Positions 1-6,425 are shown, counted from the first letter of the stretch. The stretch: DNA of 10,745 nt from an uncultured Microcoleaceae cyanobacterium (GCA_938083405.1 CALKCV010000300.1:1-10745); one strand, 5' to 3'. The notes: generated by a model from the letters alone, not told the origin. Numbers and translations are program-made.

Positions 1-221
1 AGCGCAGGCAAAATTTCGGACAAGTAAGAAATTCTTACATCCGAATTTACGACCAAGAAACTCAAGGAGAAGTTACGAAGTACGAACTAGAAGAAGATTT
101 TTCGCGGGAAACAGCATTGGAATTTGGCCGACTCTATAAAAAAGATGGAGAATGGCGGTTTCAAGCAGTAGGACAAGGTTACAACGAAGGCTTGCAAAAC
201 TTCGTAGATAAATACGCTTAA
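1..221 (+). CDS. TerD family protein, 3' end only (cut by window edge)
   Basis: This is the C-terminal 72 residues of a TerD-type protein, read from base 3, with the 5' part outside the window. It starts in the RRQNFGQ segment and keeps the family's C-terminal pattern (YELEEDFSRETALEFGRLY, then GEWRFQAVG and FVDKYA). It differs from the next gene at only about 6 of 72 residues and about 23 of 219 bases by eye, so the two are recent tandem duplicates. TerD domains are calcium-binding beta-sandwich proteins of tellurium-resistance and stress-response systems. The acidic binding loop would lie in the missing part, so it cannot be checked. The stop is followed 70 bases later by the next start, with a palindromic repeat between them. 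The family call is secure; the substrate or stress sensed is unknown. Confidence 0.93.
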   Translation, partial: RRQNFGQVRNSYIRIYDQETQGEVTKYELEEDFSRETALEFGRLYKKDGEWRFQAVGQGYNEGLQNFVDKYA

Positions 222-234
222 GGGAAGGTCGTAG

Positions 235-258
235 AACAGGCATCCTGCCTGTTTTCTT
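235..258 (+). repeat. GTAGAACAGGC-family palindrome, possible terminator
   Basis: AACAGGCA (235-242) and TGCCTGTT (246-253) form an 8-bp perfect stem with a TCC loop, followed by TTCTTG. It lies directly between two TerD genes. The same GTAGAACAGGC motif recurs at 871-987, 4862-4886 and 10724-10745, so it is a dispersed repeat that may also act as a weak terminator or mRNA-processing hairpin. Confidence 0.6.
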
Positions 259-291
259 GAAAAAATTGTCAATTCAATTCAGGGGAAAACA

Positions 292-861
292 ATGTCTATC
301 AATATTAGTAAAGGGGAGAGAATCAATCTCGCCAAAGAAGCACCAGGGTTAACAAAAGCAGGAATTGGTTTGGGATGGGATGTCAATGTTACGGATACGG
401 GAGTGGAATTCGATTTAGATGCTTCGGTATTTATGTTAGGAGCAAATGGCAAGATTCCCGCAGATGAATATTTCGTCTTCTACAACAATTTAAAGTCTCC
501 AGATGGTTCTGTAGAATCTATGGGAGATAGTCGGACTGGCGAGGGAGAAGGAGATGACGAAACTATCAAAGTAGATCTGACAAAAATAGATCCTGCCATT
601 GAAGAAATGTTGTTTGTCGTAACCATCCACGAAGCAGACCAGCGGAGGCAAAATTTCGGACAAGTCAGAAATTCTTTCATCAGAATTTACAACCAGGAAA
701 CTCAAGAGGAAATAGCTAAGTACGAACTAGAAGAAGATTTTTCGCGCGAAACGGCATTGGAATTTGGCAGACTCTATAAAAAGAGTGGAGAATGGCGATT
801 TCAAGCAGTGGGACAAGGCTACAACGAAGGCTTGCAAAACTTTGTAGATAAGTACGCTTAA
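292..861 (+). CDS. TerD family tellurium-resistance/stress protein (tandem copy 2)
   Basis: A complete 189-residue TerD protein, the usual single-domain length. The calcium-binding signature is intact: DLDAS at residues 41-45 and the acidic loop GDSRTGEGEGDDE at 78-90, followed by VVTIHEA (109-115) and RRQNFGQ (118-124). There is no signal peptide or membrane segment, so it should be cytosolic. Family members bind calcium and are linked to tellurite, metal, phage and oxidative-stress phenotypes; the exact role here is not known. An AGGGGA ribosome-binding site lies 6 bases before the ATG. It sits between two close paralogues on the same strand and is probably co-transcribed with them. The first 198 bases are about 95% identical to copy 3 while the last 219 are only about 74% identical to it and about 90% identical to copy 1, suggesting a mosaic gene. 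Confidence 0.96.
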   Translation: MSINISKGERINLAKEAPGLTKAGIGLGWDVNVTDTGVEFDLDASVFMLGANGKIPADEYFVFYNNLKSPDGSVESMGDSRTGEGEGDDETIKVDLTKIDPAIEEMLFVVTIHEADQRRQNFGQVRNSFIRIYNQETQEEIAKYELEEDFSRETALEFGRLYKKSGEWRFQAVGQGYNEGLQNFVDKYA

Positions 862-992
862 GGGAAGGTCGTAGAAACAGGCATTCCGGCCTGTTTTCCG
901 CAGGCAGGGAAGGTGTTAAAACAGGCATTCCGGCCTGTTCTACGCAGGCAGGGACGGTGTTAAAACAGGCATTCCGGCCTGTTCTACGCGCA
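862..992 (+). repeat. Three tandem copies of a ~45-bp palindromic repeat
   Basis: Units at 862-906, 907-950 and 951-992 each begin GGGAAGGT (or GGGACGGT) and carry AACAGGC-ATTCCG-GCCTGTT, a 7-bp stem with a 6-base loop. The first unit continues directly from the TerD stop codon with the same 16 bases that follow copy 1's stop (221-236), so the repeat was probably carried along with gene duplication and then expanded. The three stems in a row could end or process transcripts between copies 2 and 3. Confidence 0.85.
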
Positions 993-1028
993 GAACTGAG
1001 AAATTGTTGACTCAATTCACAGAAAAAA

Positions 1029-1598
1029 ATGTCTATCAATATTAGGAAAGGGGAGAGAATTAATCTCGCCAAAGAAGCACCAGGGTTAACAAAAGCTGGA
1101 ATTGGTTTGGGATGGGATGTCAATGCTACGGATACGGGAGCGGAATTCGATTTAGATGCTTCGGTATTTATGTTAGGAGCGAATGGCAAGATTCCTGTAG
1201 ATGAATATTTCGTTTTTTACAACAATTTGGTATCTCCCGATACTTCCGTCAAACATCAGGGAGATAATAGAACTGGGGCGGGAGAAGGAGATGACGAGAC
1301 TATAGAAGTGGATCTAACTAAGGTCAACTCTGACATAGAAGAGATGCTGTTTGTGGTGACTATTCACGAGGCAGATAAAAGAAGGCAAAATTTCGGTCAA
1401 TTGAGTAATTCTTTTATCAGAATTTACGATTTAGATACTGACACGGAAGTAGCTAGATACGAACTGGAAGAGGACTTTTCCAGGGAAACAGCTTTAGAAT
1501 TTGGGCGACTTTATAAGAAAAATGGCGAGTGGAGATTTCAAGCGGTGGGCGCTGGTTATAATGCCGGTTTGCAAAGTTTTGTAGATAAGTTTGTCTGA
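1029..1598 (+). CDS. TerD family tellurium-resistance/stress protein (tandem copy 3)
   Basis: A complete 189-residue TerD protein with DLDAS at residues 41-45 and the acidic calcium-binding loop GDNRTGAGEGDDE at 78-90. It starts with the same MSINI and GERINLAKEAPG block as copy 2, but from about residue 67 on it diverges; its C-terminal end (NAGLQ, FVDKF) is closer to the TerD domain of the downstream fusion gene. The bases before the ATG contain TTGTTGACTCAATTCA, matching TTGTCAATTCAATTCA in the same place before copy 2, so the upstream region was duplicated too. The ribosome-binding site is weak (CAGAAAAAA). It is probably cytosolic and part of the same transcription unit unless the triple hairpin upstream stops transcription. 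Confidence 0.96.
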   Translation: MSINIRKGERINLAKEAPGLTKAGIGLGWDVNATDTGAEFDLDASVFMLGANGKIPVDEYFVFYNNLVSPDTSVKHQGDNRTGAGEGDDETIEVDLTKVNSDIEEMLFVVTIHEADKRRQNFGQLSNSFIRIYDLDTDTEVARYELEEDFSRETALEFGRLYKKNGEWRFQAVGAGYNAGLQSFVDKFV

Positions 1599-1667
1599 GG
1601 AAATAGGTAATAGCTTTTAGCTTGTAAAGCGGGCGATCGGTAGTGTTTTAAGATCGTTAACTCGCTT

Positions 1668-1721
1668 GTAGTAATCGCAAAGCGCGATTTATCGATCTGA
1701 ATCGCGCTTTGCGATTACTAC
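1668..1721. repeat. Perfect 22-bp inverted repeat (GTAGTAATCGC family)
   Basis: Arms 1668-1689 and 1700-1721 are exact reverse complements around a 10-base loop that contains ATCGAT. A related sequence lies at 6426-6483, so this is a dispersed palindromic repeat. It sits between copy 3 and the TerA-like gene and would make a very stable RNA hairpin. It lacks a following T-run, so a terminator role is not certain. Confidence 0.85.
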
Positions 1722-1814
1722 TAAGGGCAACTATGGCTTTTACCCATTACCCATTACTAATTGAAAAAGGGTAAAATTGGGTGCAATCTTGTTATGAAAA
1801 TCTCCGAAAAAGTT

Positions 1815-2423
1815 ATGACTATTAAACTAGAAAAAAGCGGCGACTCCCACAAAATAAATTTAGACAAATCTGAGGGTGCGGAGTCTCTTAGAGTTCATGT
1901 TAATCTCGACTGGGAGGAGTTAAAAAAGAAAGAAGGCGGATTTTTTAAAAAAGTCTTTGGCAGTAAAAGTTCTCCAGACCTAGATCTCGGTTGTATGTAC
2001 GAGATGAAAAACGGTCAAAAGGGAGTTATTCAACCTTTGGGGGGGAATTTTGGCTCGAAAATCAATTCTCCTTACATCTTTTTGGATAAAGACGATCGCA
2101 CGGGTTCTTCCAGCGACGGCGAAAATATGTATCTTTTTCGACCGGACCTGATTAAAAAGGTGATGTTTTTTAGCTTTATCTACGAGGGGGCGGATGATTT
2201 TCAGTCGGTGCGCGGGCGGATGTTTTTTAAGATTAGTAATGGCGAAGAGGTTTATCTGGAACTTAATAACCCCGATGGTAATAGAAGTTTCTGCGCGGCG
2301 GCGTTGATTGAAAATATTGATTCGCAAATAACTATTGTTAAGGAGGAAAAATATTTTGGCGACCATCAAGCAGCAGATGCCAACTATGGATTTGGTTTTA
2401 GATGGCAGTACGGCAATAAGTAG
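1815..2423 (+). CDS. TerA-like protein of the TerD superfamily
   Basis: A 202-residue protein of the TerA-like branch. It has DLDLGCMYE (residues 56-64), NGQKGVIQPLG (66-76), PYIFLDKDDRTG (86-97), SDGENM (100-105) and FFSFIYEGADDFQ (118-130), all recognisable TerA-type positions. Between residues 36 and 53 it has a Lys-rich insert. The tandem TerD copies' GEGDDE loop is replaced by DKDDRTG. In Ter operons TerA accompanies TerD proteins and is thought to join them in a membrane-linked metal or stress complex. The start is uncertain. MTIKLEKSGDSHKINL matches the usual family N-terminus, so 1815 is chosen, but ATG 1794 and TTG 1761 are in frame and none has a clear ribosome-binding site. A 54-base perfect palindrome lies upstream. 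Confidence 0.88.
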   Translation: MTIKLEKSGDSHKINLDKSEGAESLRVHVNLDWEELKKKEGGFFKKVFGSKSSPDLDLGCMYEMKNGQKGVIQPLGGNFGSKINSPYIFLDKDDRTGSSSDGENMYLFRPDLIKKVMFFSFIYEGADDFQSVRGRMFFKISNGEEVYLELNNPDGNRSFCAAALIENIDSQITIVKEEKYFGDHQAADANYGFGFRWQYGNK

Positions 2424-2430
2424 TTAAGAT

Positions 2431-2448
2431 CGATTATAGCAATAATCG
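2431..2448 (+). repeat. Short hairpin after the TerA-like gene
   Basis: CGATTAT (2431-2437) pairs with ATAATCG (2442-2448) around AGCA, 7 bases after the TerA-like stop codon. No U-tract follows, so it may be a 3'-end stabiliser rather than a terminator. Confidence 0.4.
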
Positions 2449-2553
2449 AAAATATACTTCACCGATTCAATAATCGCTGTAACAATGAACAGTTAACAAT
2501 TAACAATTGAGTGGAAGATGTAACGGTTGGGTGTATTTAGTATTTGGAATTAA

Positions 2554-2584
2554 GAAACCCAGTTTTTCCAAAAAACCGGGTTTC
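2554..2584. repeat. GAAACCCGGTTTTT palindrome, copy 1
   Basis: Arms 2554-2567 and 2571-2584 pair over 14 bases with one mismatch (an A where the other copies have G) around CCA. The same element occurs at 4109-4143 and 5323-5355, and its ends frame 7822-7977. It lies in the 255-base gap before the TerD-vWA gene, which otherwise shows only AT-rich sequence and no further gene. Confidence 0.75.
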
Positions 2585-2678
2585 GGGGTTACGATGCACC
2601 CGATCGCTCCGGCAAATAAATAAGTTTTGATATCTGCGAATTATTGAATGTTTAGTAACTTTAGAACAGTTAAAGAAA

Positions 2679-4010
2679 ATGACAGTTAAATTAACTAAAG
2701 GCGAACGATTTAATCTTGTTAAAGAAGCACCAGATGTCAAACACATAGAGGTTGGTTTGGGCTGGAAGGCGAGCGATCGCTCCCAACAATACGACCTGGA
2801 TGTTTCGGTTTTTATGTTGGGGGCGGATGGCAAAATTCCCGACGAAAAGTATTTTGTTTTTTACAACAATTCAGAATCTCTCGATGGTTCGGTTAAATAT
2901 TCTGGGAAAAACAATAATCCGAGTTTTTCCATAGATTTGAGTAAAGTTAGTTCCGTTGTTGAAGAAATGCTTTTTGTGGTAACAATTCACGAAGCTAAAA
3001 CTAGGAATCAAAGATTTAGTCAGGTTGAAAATGCTTTTATTAAATTGAGCGATCGCTCGAGCAAAACAGAACTCGTCAGATACGATTTAAAAGAAAGTTT
3101 TGACCGAGAAACTGCTGTAGAATTCGGTCGCTTTTATAAAAGAAATGGTGAATGGAGATTTCAGGCAGTTGGCACCGGTTATAATGCCGGTTTGCAAACT
3201 TTTGTCGATAAATATTATGTGGAGAAAGATGGGGGGCGATCGAAAGTGGAACCGCCGCCGCCACCACCACCAGCGCCAACGCCGCCACAAGAAACTTCTG
3301 CTAAAAGTCGCATAGATTTATTAAAGAAAAAGGTCGATCTAACTCTGGAGAGTAAAAATTTAACTACGGTTAAAGCTAGAGTAGGAATAGCGGTCGATAT
3401 TTCCGGTTCTATGGATATTGTTTATAAAAATGGAACCTTGCAAAAAGTGCTAGAAAGACTGCTGGCGGTGGCAATTCGTTTGGACGATAACGGCAAGTTG
3501 GATGTTTGGGTTTTTAACGAAATTTGCCAGCGACTTCCTGCGGTAACTGAAGAGAATTATGAGGATTATGCAAACCGAGAAATTTTGCCGACCTTCGGTA
3601 AAGTTGGAAATGGCAGGTACGATAATTACGCACCTTTTGCGATCGATGTAATGCAAAAGTATTTGCAAGAGGAACCAGCTAAGTTTCCTAATTTAATTGT
3701 AGTTATCGGCGATGGGGGTTGTACGGATCCTGATAAAGCAGAATTAGCCTTAAAAGCGGGTTCTAAATATCCTATTTTTTGGCAGTTTATTGGCGTACCA
3801 GTTCCCTCGCAAGGACGGAGCGTTTCAGGGGCTAAATCGGATTTTGAGTGGCTGAAATATTTAGATAGAATGGAAGGGCGAGTAGCGGATAATGCTAATT
3901 TCTTTGAAGTAAGCGATATCGATGCAATTTCCGATGAAGAATTGTACGATCGCCTCTTAAACGAGTTTCCTCTTTGGTTAAAAGATGCTATAATTAAAGG
4001 CATTTTTTAG
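2679..4010 (+). CDS. TerD domain fused to a TerF-like von Willebrand A domain
   Basis: A 443-residue two-domain protein. Residues 1-180 are a TerD domain with YDLDVS at 38-43, FVFYNN at 59-64 and VVTIHEA at 100-106. A linker follows with seven consecutive prolines at 192-198 and further prolines to 203. Residues 233-440 are a vWA domain of the TerF type with the MIDAS start D240-I-S-G-S244 and the GDGG turn at 344-347. TerD-vWA fusions are known in Ter systems, where the vWA part is thought to make metal-dependent protein contacts. Two features are odd. The acidic GDNxTGxGxGDDE loop of the TerD domain is missing (SGKNNNPSFSIDL stands in its place), and the usual MIDAS Thr-Asn-Tyr-Ala-Pro reads Asp-Asn-Tyr-Ala-Pro at 315-319. 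There is no signal peptide, so it should be cytosolic. The ATG is the only one fitting the family N-terminus (MTVKLTKGERFNL). Confidence 0.95.
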   Translation: MTVKLTKGERFNLVKEAPDVKHIEVGLGWKASDRSQQYDLDVSVFMLGADGKIPDEKYFVFYNNSESLDGSVKYSGKNNNPSFSIDLSKVSSVVEEMLFVVTIHEAKTRNQRFSQVENAFIKLSDRSSKTELVRYDLKESFDRETAVEFGRFYKRNGEWRFQAVGTGYNAGLQTFVDKYYVEKDGGRSKVEPPPPPPPAPTPPQETSAKSRIDLLKKKVDLTLESKNLTTVKARVGIAVDISGSMDIVYKNGTLQKVLERLLAVAIRLDDNGKLDVWVFNEICQRLPAVTEENYEDYANREILPTFGKVGNGRYDNYAPFAIDVMQKYLQEEPAKFPNLIVVIGDGGCTDPDKAELALKAGSKYPIFWQFIGVPVPSQGRSVSGAKSDFEWLKYLDRMEGRVADNANFFEVSDIDAISDEELYDRLLNEFPLWLKDAIIKGIF

Positions 4011-4108
4011 CGGAGTGGGGCAAAGCATTCCAACATTTATGCCTTTTTACAAAAGTTAACGCCCGTTTAGTTTGCGCCTACAGCATATTAATGATATTTA
4101 GGGTAGCT

Positions 4109-4143
4109 CAGAAACCCGGTTTTTCCAAAAAACCGGGTTTCTG
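4109..4143. repeat. GAAACCCGGTTTTT palindrome, copy 2
   Basis: Arms 4109-4124 and 4128-4143 are perfect 16-bp reverse complements around CCA. It stands between the TerD-vWA gene and the promoter of the next TerD gene, where it could act as a hairpin that separates the two transcripts. No U-run follows on the + strand. Confidence 0.85.
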
Positions 4144-4178
4144 AATTTCCAATTGAGATGCATCCAGGAGTTTTGAGT

Positions 4179-4205
4179 TATAATGGCATTGCTAGGGATA
4201 GCAAT
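4179..4205 (+). promoter_or_regulatory. Putative -10 box and adjacent inverted repeat
   Basis: A perfect TATAAT lies at 4179-4184. Three bases later ATTGCTA (4188-4194) and TAGCAAT (4199-4205) form an inverted repeat with a GGGA centre, placed where the transcript would begin. The nearest -35-like TTGAGA is 20 bases upstream of the -10, longer than usual, so an activator may be needed. The repeat could be an operator or a 5'-leader hairpin for the TerD gene at 4232. Confidence 0.45.
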
Positions 4206-4231
4206 TTGACAATTTAGAAAGGGATAAAACG

Positions 4232-4831
4232 ATGGCTATAAACTTAAAAAAAGGACAAACAATAGTTTTGGAAAAAAGCGAATACGATCTATCTCGACTG
4301 ACAATGGGTTTGGGATGGGATGTCTCCAAATCAAAAGGGCGTCGCGGTTTATTTCGTGGAGGTGCAGATTTCGACCTCGACGGTTATGCTATGTTGCTCG
4401 AAGAAAATGACAAGCTCAACAATTATAAAGAAAATGTCATTTATTACGGGCATTTAGCATCCGCAGACCAGACGGTAACTCACTCGGGAGATAATCTGAC
4501 TGGGGAAGGGGAAGGAGATGACGAAGAAATATTTTTGCAACTCAATTCTATCCCAGAACGAATTAAGAAAATTGTTCTCGGGGTGAGTATCTATCAAGGA
4601 AAGCAAAGAAACCAACATTTCGGCATGATAGAAAATGCCTTTGTCAGGGCGGTGGATGCCAAGAAGGTAGAAATAGCTCGTTATAGTTTGTCTGGGGAGG
4701 CTGCTTACGACGGTAAAATCTCGATGTTGATGGGGGAAATTTATCGAGATGGCACCCAGTGGAAGTTTAAAGCTTTGGGCAATCCTTCCGGTGACGATAT
4801 GAACGGCATCGTTGCTTCCTTGATGCGATAA
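4232..4831 (+). CDS. TerD family protein, divergent copy
   Basis: A 199-residue TerD protein. GLGWDVS (residues 26-32) is followed by a Lys/Arg/Gly insert (33-44), then DFDLD at 46-50, the intact acidic loop GDNLTGEGEGDDE at 86-98, VSIYQGKQRNQHFG (118-131) and a C-terminal MGEIYRDGTQWKFKALG block. It keeps full calcium-binding features but lacks the VFMLGANGK block of the tandem copies, so it is an older paralogue, possibly TerE/TerZ-like. An AAAGGG ribosome-binding site precedes the ATG, and an apparent promoter of its own lies at 4179, so it may be expressed apart from the upstream Ter genes. No signal peptide is visible. Confidence 0.95.
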   Translation: MAINLKKGQTIVLEKSEYDLSRLTMGLGWDVSKSKGRRGLFRGGADFDLDGYAMLLEENDKLNNYKENVIYYGHLASADQTVTHSGDNLTGEGEGDDEEIFLQLNSIPERIKKIVLGVSIYQGKQRNQHFGMIENAFVRAVDAKKVEIARYSLSGEAAYDGKISMLMGEIYRDGTQWKFKALGNPSGDDMNGIVASLMR

Positions 4832-4838
4832 GTAGAAC

Positions 4839-4899
4839 AGACCGGAATGTCTTCTGTAGAATAGAACAGGCAGGATGCCTGTTCTACGGTTTCCGGTCT
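4839..4899 (+). terminator. Nested hairpin after the last TerD gene
   Basis: An outer stem AGACCGGAA (4839-4847) and TTCCGGTCT (4891-4899) encloses an inner perfect stem TAGAACAGGCA (4862-4872) and TGCCTGTTCTA (4876-4886) with a GGA loop. It starts 8 bases after the TerD stop and could end the Ter transcript. The inner part belongs to the GTAGAACAGGC repeat family. There is no U-tract, so function as an intrinsic terminator is inferred from position. Confidence 0.5.
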
Positions 4900-4924
4900 T
4901 GAAAGAGCGATGTTGCATCCGCAA

Positions 4925-4950
4925 CGCTGCGCGACATGAAACGCGCAGCG
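4925..4950. repeat. GC-rich hairpin
   Basis: CGCTGCGCG (4925-4933) and CGCGCAGCG (4942-4950) form a 9-bp GC-rich stem with an 8-base loop. It is 26 bases beyond the stop of the - strand gene remnant and may once have been that gene's terminator. Confidence 0.55.
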
Positions 4951-4975
4951 AAACGCCTCCCAATCTGCTATTCGA

Positions 4976-5247
4976 TTAAACTGGAGCAGTTGCTAACTCT
5001 TTTTCGGCTGTTTCGGTTGCTTCTGGAGGAGTTTCTGCTTCCTTGTCCATGACGGCTCTTATCCTTTTAAACAAATCTACTTCTGTCGGTTCTTGGTCCG
5101 TTAATTTATCGTAGAAATAGTAGTCGGTAAACCGGCGTTTTTTGGGGAGGTATTTGTACTATCTAGTATTATCAACATCAGCAGTGTTGCGAACAACCAG
5201 ATAAGACTGTCGAGGAATTTTTGAAGATATCGAACCTTACCAGCAGC
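4976..5247 (-). pseudogene. Frameshifted 3' remnant of an unidentified protein gene
   Basis: Two open stretches on the - strand join end to end through a one-base frame change at 5158. The first (5247 to 5158) has no start codon after its upstream stop and reads 30 residues, including a hydrophobic segment LIWLFATLLMLIIL that looks like a membrane helix. The second (5158 to 4979, stop at 4976-4978) reads 60 residues: a basic-aromatic part (YLPKKRRFTDYYFYDKL) and a Glu/Thr/Pro/Ala-rich tail (DKEAETPPEATETAEKELAT). The second has no upstream start; its only ATG would leave 24 residues. The pattern suggests a decayed gene end for a small membrane-anchored protein. The parent family is not recognised. 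Both stretches are short, so chance open frames remain possible. Confidence 0.38.
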
Positions 5248-5292
5248 CTAGATTTAATTGCCTGGTTGGATAATTTAAGCTAAAATAGATTG

Positions 5293-5388
5293 TTATAGCA
5301 ATCCGTAGATCGTTCGGGGTCCAGAAACCCGGTTTCTCAAAGAAACCGGGTTTCTTAAAGATCGCCAAGGATCTACGCATTGCTATAA
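5293..5388. repeat. MITE-like nested palindrome (TTATAGCAATCC ends, GAAACCCGG core)
   Basis: Outer arms 5293-5311 and 5370-5388 are reverse complements with one mismatch near the middle. Inside them sits a perfect 15-bp hairpin (5323-5337 with 5341-5355, loop CAA) of the GAAACCCGG family. The whole 96-base unit is a non-coding palindromic element with no transposase, ending 60 bases before the aldo/keto reductase gene. The rest of the 4832-5448 gap holds only the hairpins and remnant listed, plus a HIP1 site at 5407. Confidence 0.75.
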
Positions 5389-5448
5389 AAACGGGAAATA
5401 TTAAGAGCGATCGCCCATCGCCAGAAACAACCAACCAAAAACAAACTC

Positions 5449-6417
5449 ATGGAAAAACGACAACTAGGAAAAACCGACATCTACATCACCCCCATCATCC
5501 AGGGCACTTGGCAAGCGGGAAAAAGGGGTTGGGCCGGCATAGAAGATGAAGAAACCGTCAACGGCATCCGCGCTGCCGTCGATGCCGGAATCACGACCAT
5601 CGATACTGCCGAAGTTTACGGCGAAGGTCACTCGGAAAGGATCGTCGGTCAGGCATTGGCCGGCCAGCGCGATCGCGTAGTTCTCGCCACAAAAGTTTTC
5701 CCCACCCACTTGAAATATCAGCAAGTAATAGAAGCTTGCGATCGCTCCCTCAAAAACCTCCAAACCGACTGGATCGATTTATACCAAATTCACTGGCCCT
5801 CGGGTAACTTTAAAAGCGACATCGTACCGGTCGAAGAAACCATGAAGGCCCTAAATAAATTAAAGGAACAAGGTAAAATTCGGGCCATCGGCGTTTCCAA
5901 CTTCTCCCGCGCCGAAATCGAAGAGGCTGCCCAATACGGTCCCATCGAAAGCTTGCAACCGCCCTATTCCTTGTTCTGGCGGAAAGTCGAAAACGATGCC
6001 GCGCCCTATTGCATCGAAAACAACCTCTCAATTATCGCCTATTCTCCCTTGGCGCAAGGATTGTTAACGGGTAAATTCGGTCCCGACCATAAATTCGAGG
6101 AGGGCGACCATCGGGCATCGAACAAACTCTTTGCCGATAAAGAAAACTACGATCGCGTCCAACAAGCGTTAGAAAAACTCCGCCCCATTGCCGATCGCTA
6201 CCAATGCACTCTCGCCCAACTCTCCCTGGCATGGTTAATTGCCCAACCGCGTTCGTCAGCGATCGCCGGTGCCCGCAATGCCGACCAAGCAACTTCCAAC
6301 GCGAAAGCTGCCGAGGTCCAATTATCAGATGAAGACCTGGCAGCTATTGAGGCGATCGGGCGGATCGTTACGGATCCCTTAGACGACGATCCGTTAATGT
6401 GGATTTCTGATAAATAG
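5449..6417 (+). CDS. Aldo/keto reductase
   Basis: A 322-residue NADPH-dependent oxidoreductase of the aldo/keto reductase superfamily, expected to fold as a TIM barrel and reduce aldehydes or ketones; the substrate cannot be told. The catalytic tetrad is complete: Asp52, Tyr57 (in IDTAEVYGEGHSE), Lys82 (ATKVF) and His115 (YQIHWP). Cofactor-side motifs are present too: GVSNFS at 148-153, AYSPLAQGLLTGK at 197-209 and IAGARNADQ at 272-280. The length is normal. The start follows a weak ribosome-binding context but gives the usual N-terminus (MEKRQLGKTD). It is cytosolic. The coding sequence is visibly richer in G+C than the Ter genes. It stands alone, with a repeat-filled gap before it and a convergent gene after it. 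Confidence 0.96.
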   Translation: MEKRQLGKTDIYITPIIQGTWQAGKRGWAGIEDEETVNGIRAAVDAGITTIDTAEVYGEGHSERIVGQALAGQRDRVVLATKVFPTHLKYQQVIEACDRSLKNLQTDWIDLYQIHWPSGNFKSDIVPVEETMKALNKLKEQGKIRAIGVSNFSRAEIEEAAQYGPIESLQPPYSLFWRKVENDAAPYCIENNLSIIAYSPLAQGLLTGKFGPDHKFEEGDHRASNKLFADKENYDRVQQALEKLRPIADRYQCTLAQLSLAWLIAQPRSSAIAGARNADQATSNAKAAEVQLSDEDLAAIEAIGRIVTDPLDDDPLMWISDK

Positions 6418-6425
6418 AACCATTC

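Noticed and set aside
862..992. CRISPR array
   Set aside because: The units are directly adjacent without unique spacers and are hairpin-type intergenic repeats; no cas gene is near.
716..1189. Long open frame on the - strand across TerD copies 2 and 3
   Set aside because: It is antisense to two clear TerD genes and runs through the triple palindrome; its translation has no recognisable motif.
2771..2782. GAGCGATCGCTC palindromes at 2771 and 3047 as operators
   Set aside because: They are HIP1 sites inside coding sequence, each encoding Ser-Asp-Arg-Ser, and HIP1 is scattered over the whole window.
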